From positions 7,044,001-7,108,000 of the forward strand of contig NZ_CP045740.1 in the NCBI RefSeq assembly GCF_009650765.1: 64,000 nucleotides of DNA, given 5' to 3'. The notes under the pieces were generated by a model. That model had not been told where the DNA came from and made no database searches. It saw nothing but the letters and a program-made list of their open reading frames with translations. Below are positions 33,595 to 41,471 of the stretch, piece by piece (position 1 is the first letter of the stretch; every line of letters begins with the position of its first letter). The translations under genes and the position numbers were made by a program. This stretch comes from Streptomyces sp. SUK 48 (GTDB lineage: Bacteria; Actinomycetota; Actinomycetes; Streptomycetales; Streptomycetaceae).

Positions 33595-34434
33595 GTGACA
33601 GGCTCGGAGGAATCACCGTCGTTCCGGCTCGCGTACGTCCCCGGAGTGACGCCCGCCAAATGGGTGAAGGTCTGGCACGAACGCCTGCCCGACATCCCGC
33701 TCACCCTCACGCAGGTCCCCGCCGCCGAGGCGCCGGAGCTCATGCGCGCGGGCGAGGCCGACGCGGGACTCGTACGGCTGCCCGTGGACCGCGACGTCTT
33801 CAGCGCGATCCCGCTCTACACCGAGACCAGCGTGGTCGTCGTCCCCAAGGACCATGTGATCACCGCCGCCGACGAGGTGACCCTGGACGACCTCGCCGAC
33901 GAGGTGCTCTTCCACCCGCTGGACGACGTCTTCGACTGGGACCGGCCGCCCGGCGAGGCCGCGTTCGAGCGGCCCGCGACGACCCAGGACGCGATCGAGC
34001 TGGTCGCGGCGAACGTCGGCCTCCTCGTCGTGCCGCAGTCGCTCGCCCGCCTGTACCACCGCCGCGACCTCACCTACCGCCCGGTCACCGACGCCCCTCA
34101 GTCCGGCGTCGCCCTGTCCTGGCCCGAGGACGCCACCACCGACCTGGTCGAGGAGTTCATCGGCATCGTCCGGGGCCGCACGGTCAACAGCACCCGGGGG
34201 CGCGGCGCGGCCGGGCGCCCGGTGGACGGCGGTGCGGCGGAGGGCCGTACGGCCAAGCCGGGAGCCGCGTCGGCGGGCAAGCCCCAGGGCGACAAGAAGT
34301 CCCGGGGCGCCGGGCAGTCCGGCGCGCGGCAGAAGCCCGGGGCCGCCAAGTCCTCGGGCGGCCGGGGCCAGCGGGCCCGCACGGGTGGCGCCAAGCCCGC
34401 GGCGAAGCGCGGGAAGCCGCGGAAGCGCTCGTAG
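33595..34434 (+). CDS. LysR substrate-binding domain without HTH, with basic tail
   Basis: 279 aa. Residues 8-195 match the LysR effector domain (FRLAYVPGVTPAKWVKVW, EADAGLVRLPVD, AANVGLLVVPQSLARLY), but the normal 60-residue N-terminal winged helix is absent: the frame opens directly with the first strand. From about residue 200 the protein becomes a low-complexity Lys/Arg/Gly/Ala/Ser tail ending GKPRKRS, histone-H1-like. It may bind DNA through this tail. The GTG at 33595 has no clear ribosome site. Divergent from DUF5997, with which it is usually paired. Confidence 0.85.
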   Translation: MTGSEESPSFRLAYVPGVTPAKWVKVWHERLPDIPLTLTQVPAAEAPELMRAGEADAGLVRLPVDRDVFSAIPLYTETSVVVVPKDHVITAADEVTLDDLADEVLFHPLDDVFDWDRPPGEAAFERPATTQDAIELVAANVGLLVVPQSLARLYHRRDLTYRPVTDAPQSGVALSWPEDATTDLVEEFIGIVRGRTVNSTRGRGAAGRPVDGGAAEGRTAKPGAASAGKPQGDKKSRGAGQSGARQKPGAAKSSGGRGQRARTGGAKPAAKRGKPRKRS

Positions 34435-34468
34435 AGCGAGTTGCCGGGCTGTCGGGGGCGTCCGGTGG

Positions 34469-34593
34469 CCTTGGCCGCCGCACCCGTCTCGAACCGCGGC
34501 CTTGATCGGGGCACCCGTCTCGAACCGCGGCCTTGGCCGCCGCGCTCCGGTCTCAGACCGCGGCCTCGGTCGCCTCGCCCGGCTCAAACCGCC
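34469..34593. repeat. Four tandem ~31-bp repeats (GCACCCGTCTCGAACCGCGG core)
   Basis: Units at 34469-34499, 34500-34530 (both 31 bp and 26 of 31 identical), 34531-34563 (33 bp) and 34564-34593 (30 bp, more diverged). The block fills the gap between the converging LysR-like and MFS genes and runs 10 bp into the end of the MFS gene. No gene is visible in it. It may act as a terminator region. Confidence 0.7.
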
Positions 34594-36059
34594 TGATCGT
34601 GTTCCTCCGGCCGGGCCGCGCTCCGCACCGCGCCCACCGGCTCCGTCCGCCGTTCCCGCAGGTCGGCCATCGCGAGGACCAGGGCGAGGACGATGATGCC
34701 CACAGCCGTCAGCAGGCCCAGCTGGAGTGCCCGCGCCGGGCTGCCGTGGTTGGCGAGATGGGCGAAGTACACGGCGCCCACGGCGGCGATCCCGGCGGCC
34801 GAGCCGATGCGCTGGGCGGTCACCAGCACCCCACCCGCCGCCCCCGCCCGCTGCACGGGAACGGTCGCCAGGGTGAGCGTGGTGTTGGGGGAGATGGTGA
34901 CGCCCGAGCCGAGGCCGGCGATCAGCAGGGGCAGCGCCGCCGCCCAGGCCACGCCCTGCCCCGGCACCAGCTGAACCGTCGCGACCACCGTGAGCAGGCC
35001 CAGCGCCACCACCGCGAGACCGGCGACCACCAGCTTGCGCCCGTGCCGTACGACGAGCCGCCCGCTGACCCCCGCGCCGATCGCCGAACCGCACGCGAAC
35101 GGCAGCGAGGAGAACCCGGCCGCCAGCGCGGTGTAGCCCACGCCGTTCTGGAGGAACAGCGTGTAGACGAAGAACAGCGTGGTGAAACCCGCGAAGTAGA
35201 CCAGATTCAGCAGCACCCCGAGCGAGAAGGACCGCTGGGCGAACAGCCCCAGGTCCAGCAGCGGCGCCTTGCCCCACCAGCCCTGCCATCGCTCCCACGC
35301 CCAGAACCCCGCCAGCAGCAGCGCGGCCACCGGCAGCAGCGCCCACTTCAGGCGGCCCGTCCACTGCTGCTCCTGCACCAGGGGCAGCATCAGCGCCAGC
35401 ACGCCGGTGCCGAGGAGCAGCACACCGGTCAGGTCGATGCCCTCGCGCCGGCCGGTGGCGGGCGAGGTGCGCGGCAGCAGCCGCAGGGCCGCGCAGAAGG
35501 CGGCGACCCCGATCGGCAGGTTGACGTAGAACACCCAGCGCCAGCCGTCGCCGGTGCCGAACAGATGGATCAGCAGTCCGCCGGCGGGCGGCCCGATCGC
35601 CGTGGACAGCCCGACGACGCTGCCCAGCATGCCGAACGCCCGCGCCCGCTCGGTGCCCCGGAACATCTGCTGGATCAGCCCCGTGGTCTGCGGTGCCAGG
35701 ATGCCCGCGGCCACGCCCTGCGACAGCCGGAAGAACACCAGCCAGCCGGCGTCGGTGGCCAGTCCGCACGCCGCCGAGGCCAGCGTGAACAGGGCGAGCC
35801 CGTACAGGAAGACCGTCCGCCGGCCGCGCAGGTCCCCGAGCCGGCCGGCGGGCACGAGGGCGAGTCCGAAGGTGAGCGCGTAGCCCGAGACGACCCAGGA
35901 CAGGGCGGCCGTGTCGGCGCCGAGGCCGCGTTCCATCGAGGGGAGGGCGACATTCACGATCGAGCTGTCGAGCAGCGTCATGAAGCCCGCCGTCAGACAG
36001 ACCCAGAGCGCCTGCCAGCGGCGCCGGTCGTCGGCCGGCCGGGCCGTGTCCATGGTCAT
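34584..36059 (-). CDS. MFS drug exporter, DHA2 (14-TM) type
   Basis: About 491 aa with 14 hydrophobic segments. The opening WQALWVCLTAGFMTLLDSS is followed by IVNVALPSMERGLGA, the signature of the DHA2 family (EmrB/QacA-like). Motif A is GRLGDLRGRRTVFLYGLALF; motif C appears as GSVVGLSTAIGPPAGG. It should expel drugs or metabolites by proton antiport. There is no adjacent regulator. ATG 36059 and ATG 36053 are both possible; TAGCGT lies 7 nt before 36059, so the message may be leaderless. The C-terminus ends RPEEHDQAV. Confidence 0.88.
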   Translation of the reverse strand: MTMDTARPADDRRRWQALWVCLTAGFMTLLDSSIVNVALPSMERGLGADTAALSWVVSGYALTFGLALVPAGRLGDLRGRRTVFLYGLALFTLASAACGLATDAGWLVFFRLSQGVAAGILAPQTTGLIQQMFRGTERARAFGMLGSVVGLSTAIGPPAGGLLIHLFGTGDGWRWVFYVNLPIGVAAFCAALRLLPRTSPATGRREGIDLTGVLLLGTGVLALMLPLVQEQQWTGRLKWALLPVAALLLAGFWAWERWQGWWGKAPLLDLGLFAQRSFSLGVLLNLVYFAGFTTLFFVYTLFLQNGVGYTALAAGFSSLPFACGSAIGAGVSGRLVVRHGRKLVVAGLAVVALGLLTVVATVQLVPGQGVAWAAALPLLIAGLGSGVTISPNTTLTLATVPVQRAGAAGGVLVTAQRIGSAAGIAAVGAVYFAHLANHGSPARALQLGLLTAVGIIVLALVLAMADLRERRTEPVGAVRSAARPEEHDQAV

Positions 36060-36192
36060 GGGGCCCACGCTAAGCAGCGGCCGGGCCCTGAGGGGGGAAG
36101 AGAGGAAAATCCGGCGCGTCGGTGTTTGTCCTGCTATAAGGCGCCAAGCGTCGCCTCGTGCGCGGTGTGCGCATCGCGTCGTACGCGGCGTC

Positions 36193-36885
36193 CTACGTGC
36201 GGGCCGTCTCCCGGAGCCACGCGTACGCCGCGCGTGCCGTGAACTCCTGCTGGCCGCCGCGCAGCAGCAGGCTCGCCGTGGCGAACCCGGGATCGTCGGC
36301 CTGTCCGGCGACGTAGGGGACGGCGAGGCAGCGCATCCCGGCGGCGTGCGCGGCGGCCGCGCCCGGTGCCGCGTCCTCCAGGACCACGCAGTCGCACGGC
36401 TCCGCGCCCAGCCGCCGGGCGGCCTCCAGGAAGACGTCCGGCGCCGGCTTGCCGCGCGGCACGTCGGCCGCCGAGACCGCCACGGGGACGAGGGCGCCCA
36501 GGCCGGTGCCGGTCAGGACCGCGGCCAGGGCGTCGGGGGAGGAGCCCGAGGCCACCGCCGCCGGCACCCCGTCGGCGGCCAGCAGCTCCAGCAGCGCCCG
36601 CATCTCGGGGTACACGCGCGTGTGGGCGCGGGCCAGCTCCAGATAGCGCCGGTCCGTCGCGGCCAGCAGTTCCCCGGCCGGGACGCGCAGCCCGTAGCGC
36701 TCCCGCCAGAGCCCGACCGTGTCCCGGGTGCTGACACCGACGTAGCTCTCGTGGTCCGCCCAGGTGTACTCCGGGACGCCGTACTCGGCCAGGGCCCGGC
36801 GGCTCGCCTCGTAGTAGTTCGGCTCGCTGTCCACGAGCGTTCCGTCGAGATCGAAGATGACCGCGAGGGCGCCGAGATCGCTCAT
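36193..36885 (-). CDS. HAD-superfamily hydrolase, beta-phosphoglucomutase-like
   Basis: 230 aa. Motif I is VIFDLDGTLVDSE, the cap carries helical LWRERYGL..., motif II is AVASGSSPDAL, motif III is the Lys in PRGKPAPDVFLEAARRLG, and motif IV is CVVLEDAAPG. This is the phosphoglucomutase/phosphatase subgroup of HAD enzymes (sugar phosphates or pyrophosphate-like substrates). ATG 36885 begins shortly before the first strand; an ATG at 36897 is in frame. Twenty bases separate it from the Lrp gene that lies upstream in the same direction, so they could share a transcript. Confidence 0.88.
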   Translation of the reverse strand: MSDLGALAVIFDLDGTLVDSEPNYYEASRRALAEYGVPEYTWADHESYVGVSTRDTVGLWRERYGLRVPAGELLAATDRRYLELARAHTRVYPEMRALLELLAADGVPAAVASGSSPDALAAVLTGTGLGALVPVAVSAADVPRGKPAPDVFLEAARRLGAEPCDCVVLEDAAPGAAAAHAAGMRCLAVPYVAGQADDPGFATASLLLRGGQQEFTARAAYAWLRETART

Positions 36886-36904
36886 GCGCCCCAGCATGCC
36901 GGGA

Positions 36905-37381
36905 TCAGGCGCGGGCGGCGCGGCCCACCGACTCCACCAGGGGCCCCAGCCGGTAGGGGACGCGCTCGCGCAGCGCCACCTCGGTACGGGTGCGCACCAC
37001 GCCCGGCAGGCTGATCAGTTTCTGGATGACGTCCTCCAGATGGGCGTTGTCCCGGCCCACCACCCGGGCGAGCAGGTCACCGCCGCCCGTGATCGAGAAC
37101 GCCTCCACGATCTCCGGCACCGCCGCCAGCGCGTCCCCGACGTCGTCCAGGTGCCCCTGGGTGACCTCGATGTGCACGAACGCCAGCACCGGATGGTCCA
37201 GGGCGGCGGGGGACAGGGAAGGACCCGTGCCGGTGATCACACCGTCCCGCTCCATGCGGTCGAGCCGGGCCTGGAGCGTGCCGCGGGCTATGCCGAGAAT
37301 CCGGGCGTACTCGCGCACGCTGGTGCGCGGCTGCTCCAGGAGCAGTCGCAGGATGCGGGTGTCGAGCTCGTCCACGGCCAT
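36905..37381 (-). CDS. Lrp/AsnC-family transcriptional regulator
   Basis: 158 aa, normal Lrp length. Helix-turn-helix at residues 5-50: DELDTRILRLLLEQPRTSV, REYARILGIARGTLQARLDR, MERDGVI; the RAM ligand domain follows with VTQGHLDDVGDALAAVPEI and FSITGGGDLLARVVGRD. It is divergent from the FUSC membrane gene. Two widely spaced mirrored copies of CCAATGGCCCA lie in the shared promoter, one touching its own start region, so autoregulation and control of the exporter are likely. The ATG at 37381 begins the domain directly; no good ribosome site. Confidence 0.92.
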   Translation of the reverse strand: MAVDELDTRILRLLLEQPRTSVREYARILGIARGTLQARLDRMERDGVITGTGPSLSPAALDHPVLAFVHIEVTQGHLDDVGDALAAVPEIVEAFSITGGGDLLARVVGRDNAHLEDVIQKLISLPGVVRTRTEVALRERVPYRLGPLVESVGRAARA

Positions 37382-37395
37382 GATGGACGACTGTA

Positions 37396-37491
37396 CCAAT
37401 GGCCCAGTGCTCGTTCGGCCCCCTGTACCGCTCGACCTGCGCCGTTGGCGTCGCGGGGTGCCCGCGACAGGGCTTTTTATTGGGCCATTGG
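37396..37491. promoter_or_regulatory. Paired inverted Lrp boxes, 85 bp apart
   Basis: CCAATGGCCCA at 37396-37406 and its exact reverse complement TGGGCCATTGG at 37481-37491, centred 85 bp apart (about eight helical turns), between the divergent Lrp and FUSC genes. Outer flanks are also similar (TGTAC..., GGACCACTG). Lrp/AsnC proteins wrap or loop DNA between distant sites, so this is the probable control region for both genes. Confidence 0.6.
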
Positions 37492-37630
37492 ACCACTGAA
37501 TCCGGCATCACTTGAGCCACTGCGGCACAGGATGCTCTTATGGACATGTCGATGGCGCTGCGGATCCCCGCGGCGCCTTTTGTTTTCCGGTCTTCCTTGG
37601 TCTTCCAAGGCGTCCATGGGGAGGGCAGCA

Positions 37631-39124
37631 GTGCTGAAGAAGATGTTCGTGGCTCCGGACCCGGGCCGAGCGCGATTGCGCTGGGCGTCCCGGGCCGTCC
37701 TCGGCATCGGGCTCGCCGTCGCGGTCTGCCTGCTCGTCGGGCACTCCGTCGTCGGCGCGGTCACCGGCGGCCTCGCCGCGCTGCTCGCGCTGTTCACCGT
37801 CGCCGACCCGACCGTGCGCGGGCAGGCGGTCACCACCGCGCTGCTGCCCGCCGTGGGTCTGCCGGTGCTGGGCGCCGCGGCCGCGCTGCACCCGTACCCG
37901 GTGGCGCGGGACCTCGCCTTCCTCGCGGTCGTCGGCGCCGGGGTGTACGCCCGGCGCTGGGGGCCGCGCGGGCACAGCCTCGGCGTGTTCGCCTTCATGA
38001 TGTTCTTCGCCGCCCAGTTCCTGCACGCCACCCCCGACCGGCTGCCCGAGCTGTCCGCCGCCGTCCTGCTGTCCGTGCTCTGCGCGGCCGCGGTGCGCTT
38101 CGGGCTGTGGTGCTACGAGCGCCGGCGGCCCCCGGCCGCCGTCCTCATCTCCCTGTCCACCGGCGCCGGGCTCGCCCGGGTGACCACGCGCCAGGCGGTC
38201 CAGGCGATGGCGGGCGCGGGCTTCGCGCTGGTCGTCGGCGAGCTGGTGTCCGGCCAGCGGTGGTACTGGGCGGTCGGCGCCACCTGGTGGGTCTTCGTCA
38301 ACACCGCCTCGCGCGGCGAGACGCTGGTACGGGGCTTCCGCCGGGTCCTCGGCACGCTGATCGGCGTCGGCCTGGGCTTCCTCGTCGCCGTACCCCTGCA
38401 CGGCGCGCCGGTGCCGACGGCCGCGCTGCTCGCCGTCGCCGTCTTCGGCATCTTCTACTCCGCGGCCGTCTCCTACACCTGGATGATGCTCTGCGTGACG
38501 GTCCTCGCCGAACTGCTCTACGGCCTCCTCGGCGTCCTCACCCCCGGGCTGCTGGCGCTGCGGATCGGCGAGACCGCGGTGGGCGCGCTCGGCGCCGCGC
38601 TCGCGGTGCTGCTCCTGCTGCCGGTGACCACGCACGCCACCACGGACGCGTGGATCCAGCGGGCCCTGCGGTGCGTGCACGTCTGCACGGCGGAGGCGGC
38701 GGCGCGGCTCGCGGGCTCGCCCGCAGCCGATCCCGCGCCCCGGGTGGCCGAGCTGGAACAGCTGCTCGCGCGGGTACGGCTGTCCGTGGCGCCGCTGGTG
38801 CATCCGCTGCACCCGTTGCCGGCCCGCAAGCGCCGGGCCCGCAGGGTGCTGGCACTGCTCGACGACTGCGCGCGCGAGATCCGGGGGCTGGTCGCGGTCG
38901 CGGCGGACCCGGAGGCGTCGCACGACGCGCGGCTCGCGGCGGCGTGCCGGCGGGTGGAGGCGGCGGTCGAGGCGCTCACCGGGGGCTCGGCGGAGCCCGC
39001 GGCCGCGGTGGCCGAGTCCCCGGCGTCGCCCGCGCTGGCCCATGTGCACGGTCTGGAGCACGCGCTGGCCGCGCTCGCGGAGCCGTTGCGGGGGGCGGCG
39101 GAGTCGAGGCTGGTCGGGGCGTGA
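37631..39124 (+). CDS. FUSC-family membrane protein (aromatic-acid exporter type)
   Basis: About 497 aa. Two blocks of hydrophobic helices (residues 20-150 and 190-330) and a cytoplasmic C-terminal helical domain (about 335-495). Phrases RWYWAVGATWWVFVNTASRGET and GFRRVLGTLIGVGLGFLVA match the FUSC_2 repeat seen in AaeB and YccS relatives, which export aromatic acids or other small solutes. The GTG at 37631 has GGGGAGGG ending 6 nt upstream; the in-frame ATG at 37616 is weaker. A 6-bp hairpin CCTTGG-TCTT-CCAAGG (37595-37610) lies just before the ribosome site. Control by the divergent Lrp protein is likely. Confidence 0.88.
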   Translation: MLKKMFVAPDPGRARLRWASRAVLGIGLAVAVCLLVGHSVVGAVTGGLAALLALFTVADPTVRGQAVTTALLPAVGLPVLGAAAALHPYPVARDLAFLAVVGAGVYARRWGPRGHSLGVFAFMMFFAAQFLHATPDRLPELSAAVLLSVLCAAAVRFGLWCYERRRPPAAVLISLSTGAGLARVTTRQAVQAMAGAGFALVVGELVSGQRWYWAVGATWWVFVNTASRGETLVRGFRRVLGTLIGVGLGFLVAVPLHGAPVPTAALLAVAVFGIFYSAAVSYTWMMLCVTVLAELLYGLLGVLTPGLLALRIGETAVGALGAALAVLLLLPVTTHATTDAWIQRALRCVHVCTAEAAARLAGSPAADPAPRVAELEQLLARVRLSVAPLVHPLHPLPARKRRARRVLALLDDCAREIRGLVAVAADPEASHDARLAAACRRVEAAVEALTGGSAEPAAAVAESPASPALAHVHGLEHALAALAEPLRGAAESRLVGA

Positions 39125-39207
39125 GTCCGGAGGGACGCGCCGTGCCGGGCGGCCGGGGGAAGCGGCGCGCGGGCGCGGGTCCGTTGCGCCCGGTCGCGCG
39201 GTTCCCC

Positions 39208-39243
39208 TGGAAATCGCCGTGCCCTTGGAAATCGCCGTGCCCT
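39208..39243. repeat. Perfect tandem duplication of 18 bp (TGGAAATCGCCGTGCCCT x2)
   Basis: Two identical 18-bp copies, 39208-39225 and 39226-39243, in the 215-bp gap between the FUSC and lactonase genes. They lie about 27 bp before the DasR-like box. No gene is visible in the gap. Confidence 0.85.
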
Positions 39244-39269
39244 CGGCCGAGAAACGGACGCGCCGTCCT

Positions 39270-39285
39270 CTTGGTCTAGACCGAA
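39270..39285. promoter_or_regulatory. Candidate DasR-responsive element (dre)
   Basis: CTTGGTCTAGACCGAA contains the perfect palindrome GGTCTAGACC with near-symmetrical flanks. The published DasR consensus in Streptomyces is ACTGGTCTAGACCAGT; this site matches its ten-base core. It lies about 55 bp before the lactonase start, in the right place to repress it. DasR answers to aminosugar phosphates. Confidence 0.6.
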
Positions 39286-39339
39286 GCGGGTCGGCTGCTA
39301 CCGTCGGCGCGTGACGGGCTCGACCGAGAGGGGACAGCG

Positions 39340-40365
39340 GTGGTGCGGAGCGGCGGCAGGGCGTTCATCGGGTCGTTCACGGCGGCGGGCGGCCCGGGCC
39401 TGGTGACCGCCGAGGTCGCGGCGCGGGGCGGCGCCCTGACCCTCGTCGCCGCCGTCAACGACGTACCGGACCCCTCCTACCTGGCCCTCTCCCCGGACGG
39501 CGGCATGCTCTACGCGGTCAGCGAGACCGCCGAGGGCGCCGTGGCCGCCTACCGCGTCGACGGGGGCCGTCCGGAGCTCGCCGGACCGTCCGTGCCGGTG
39601 GACGGCAGCGGCCCCACCCATCTGAGCCTGTACGCCGGGCATGTGCTGACCGCCAACTACGGCTGCGGCAGCGTCACCGCCGTACCGCTGCGCCCCGACG
39701 GCACCCTCGCCGCGAAGCCCTCCGGCCGGCTCCAGCACACCGGCTCGGGGCCGCACGACCGCCGTCAGCGGGGCCCGCACGCCCACCAGGTGCAGCCCGA
39801 CCCCAGCGGCCGCTGGGCGGTGAGCGTCGACCTCGGCACCGACTCGGTGCGGGTGTGCACCCTGGAGGCCGGCGCCCCGGCCCCGCACCGCGAGTGCGCG
39901 CTGCGGCCCGGCTCCGGCCCCCGCCACCTGGCCTTCCACCCCGACGGTGAGCGCGCCTACGTCGTCAACGAACTCACCCCGACGGTCACCGTGTGCCGCT
40001 GGGACGCCGCCGCCGGCTCCCTGAAGCCGCTCACCGAGGTCCCGCTGCTGCCCGGCGCCCCGGCCGGCGACGCCTACCCCTCGGGGATCGTGGTCGCCCC
40101 AGACGGCCGCTTCGTGTGGACGGCGACCCGGGGCGAGGACGTCCTGTCGGTGCTCGCCGTCGAGGCGGACGGCCTCAGGCTGCTCGGCACCGTGCCCTGC
40201 GCCGGCCACTGGCCCCGCGCCCTGGCCGAGCACGACGGCTTCCTGTACGTGGCCAACGAGCGCTCCGGCGACGTCAGCTGGTTCGCCGTGGACGAGGCGA
40301 CGGGCCTGCCGCGCTACGACGGCTCGGTGCAGGTCGCCGCGGCCTCGTGCGTGGTCTTCGGCTGA
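39340..40365 (+). CDS. Lactonase-family beta-propeller protein (6-phosphogluconolactonase type)
   Basis: 341 aa. Seven-bladed beta-propeller pattern: FIGSFTAAGGPGL, PSYLALSPDGGMLYAVSE, GPTHLSLYAGHVLTANYGCGS, AHQVQPDPSGRWAVSVDLGTDSV, GPRHLAFHPDGERAYVVNE, SGIVVAPDGRFVWTATRGED, HWPRALAEHDGFLYVANE. These are landmarks of the lactonase (PF10282) family, which includes YbhE-type 6-phosphogluconolactonases and lactone hydrolases. No signal peptide, so cytoplasmic. GTG 39340 follows GAGAGGGGA; the next GTG (39343) is also possible. A DasR-like box upstream suggests response to GlcNAc supply. Confidence 0.88.
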   Translation: MVRSGGRAFIGSFTAAGGPGLVTAEVAARGGALTLVAAVNDVPDPSYLALSPDGGMLYAVSETAEGAVAAYRVDGGRPELAGPSVPVDGSGPTHLSLYAGHVLTANYGCGSVTAVPLRPDGTLAAKPSGRLQHTGSGPHDRRQRGPHAHQVQPDPSGRWAVSVDLGTDSVRVCTLEAGAPAPHRECALRPGSGPRHLAFHPDGERAYVVNELTPTVTVCRWDAAAGSLKPLTEVPLLPGAPAGDAYPSGIVVAPDGRFVWTATRGEDVLSVLAVEADGLRLLGTVPCAGHWPRALAEHDGFLYVANERSGDVSWFAVDEATGLPRYDGSVQVAAASCVVFG

Positions 40366-40410
40366 GCGGGGCACGACACCCGGCCCAGGCCCCCGGACCG
40401 GCAAGGCGAA

Positions 40411-40437
40411 GGGCCCGCCCCCGAGGGGAGCGGGCCC
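40411..40437. terminator. Bidirectional hairpin between lactonase and CbiX-like genes
   Basis: GGGCCCGC at 40411-40418 and GCGGGCCC at 40430-40437 form an 8-bp perfect stem with an 11-nt loop, between two converging genes (stops at 40365 and 40461). Confidence 0.7.
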
Positions 40438-40460
40438 TGCTCGTCCGGAGGTCCGTGCGG

Positions 40461-41387
40461 TCAGCGGACCGGGGCGCCCTGCGCCTGCTGCGGCGCGATC
40501 CCCAGGGCGGTCGTGTACTTGGCGAGGGCCAGCTTGCCGATCGCCGGGTAGGCGCCCAGCGGCGCGGCCATCGAGCAGCCCGCCTCCTCGGCCGCGGCCG
40601 CGAGCAGCGTCGCGTCGATCTCCGGGCCGACCAGGTACGGCGCGAGCGCCAGCTGCTGCGAACCGGAGGAACGCAGCTGCTCGGCGACCGAGGAGAGGGA
40701 ACCTTCCTGGTCCAGGGCCGCCGCCATCACCGGCACGGCCAGGCGCGCGGCGAGCAGCATGCCGGTGATCCCGGCCGCCTGCGCGGCCTCCTCGCCGCCC
40801 ACGGAGGCCAGCACGATGCCGTCGGCGGCGGTGGCCACCGTGAACAGCCGGGCACGGTCGGCACGGGCCAGGCCCGCCTCCGACAGCCGTACGTGCAGCG
40901 CCTCGGCGAGCAGCGGGTGCGGGCCGAGGACATCGGTCAGCTCGGCGGCGACCCGGCTGTCGTTCACCGACTGGCGGATCGCCCGCAGCAGCGCGCTGTC
41001 CGGACCGGCCAGCAGCGGTACGACCACGGCGACCGGGCCGTCGGGCTCCCGCAGGCCCTCGACACCGGCGGCGACGGCCTGCTCGTAACGGGCCGCGCGC
41101 TCCTCGGCGGCGTGCGCCAGCACCGACCGCAGGGTGGGGAACTCGGCGTCGTCACCGTCCAGATAGCCGATCCGGGCGTTCAGGCCGGGCAGCTCGGAAC
41201 GGGCGATGCTCACGACCTCCTCGGCGAGGCCACGCGTGGCAGCGCTGGGCACACCGGGCACCGCGAGGACGAGCGCGGGCGCGCCCTCGGGAGCCACCAG
41301 CGGTTCGGGCCGGCGGTGCCGTCCCGGCTGGCGGGGTCGCGGCATTCGTACTGGGAGGCCGGACTCGGGTCCAGTGGAGGAGCTCAT
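40461..41387 (-). CDS. CbiX/sirohydrochlorin chelatase-like protein lacking the usual metal-binding His
   Basis: 308 aa. Two-domain CbiX layout: ALVLAVPGVPSAATRGLAEE, then VAVVVPLLAGPDSALLRAIR, then the repeat half LGPHPLLAEALHVRLSEAGL, VLASVGGEEAAQ and LALAPYLVGPEIDA. Chelatases insert Co2+ or Fe2+ into tetrapyrroles and use a His early in the first strand (LVAHGS) and another near VPLFL..H. Both are absent here (VPGVPS and PLLAGPD), so metal insertion is doubtful. No siroheme or cobalamin gene is adjacent. ATG 41387 has GGAG upstream on the minus strand only weakly. A diverged paralogue is the safest description. Confidence 0.8.
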   Translation of the reverse strand: MSSSTGPESGLPVRMPRPRQPGRHRRPEPLVAPEGAPALVLAVPGVPSAATRGLAEEVVSIARSELPGLNARIGYLDGDDAEFPTLRSVLAHAAEERAARYEQAVAAGVEGLREPDGPVAVVVPLLAGPDSALLRAIRQSVNDSRVAAELTDVLGPHPLLAEALHVRLSEAGLARADRARLFTVATAADGIVLASVGGEEAAQAAGITGMLLAARLAVPVMAAALDQEGSLSSVAEQLRSSGSQQLALAPYLVGPEIDATLLAAAAEEAGCSMAAPLGAYPAIGKLALAKYTTALGIAPQQAQGAPVR

Positions 41388-41471
41388 GGCGCCGCATGTT
41401 ACTGGTTTCCCGGATGGTCCTGTTCGGGGAGGGTACAGGTGCGCGGTATCCGTCCGGTTTTGTCTGCTCGT

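Noticed and set aside
34469..34530. GGTTCGAGACGGGTGCC on the minus strand resembles a tRNA T-loop (GGTTCGA).
   Set aside because: The bases around it cannot form the 5-bp T-stem, no acceptor, D or anticodon arm lies upstream, and the motif is simply part of the tandem repeat.
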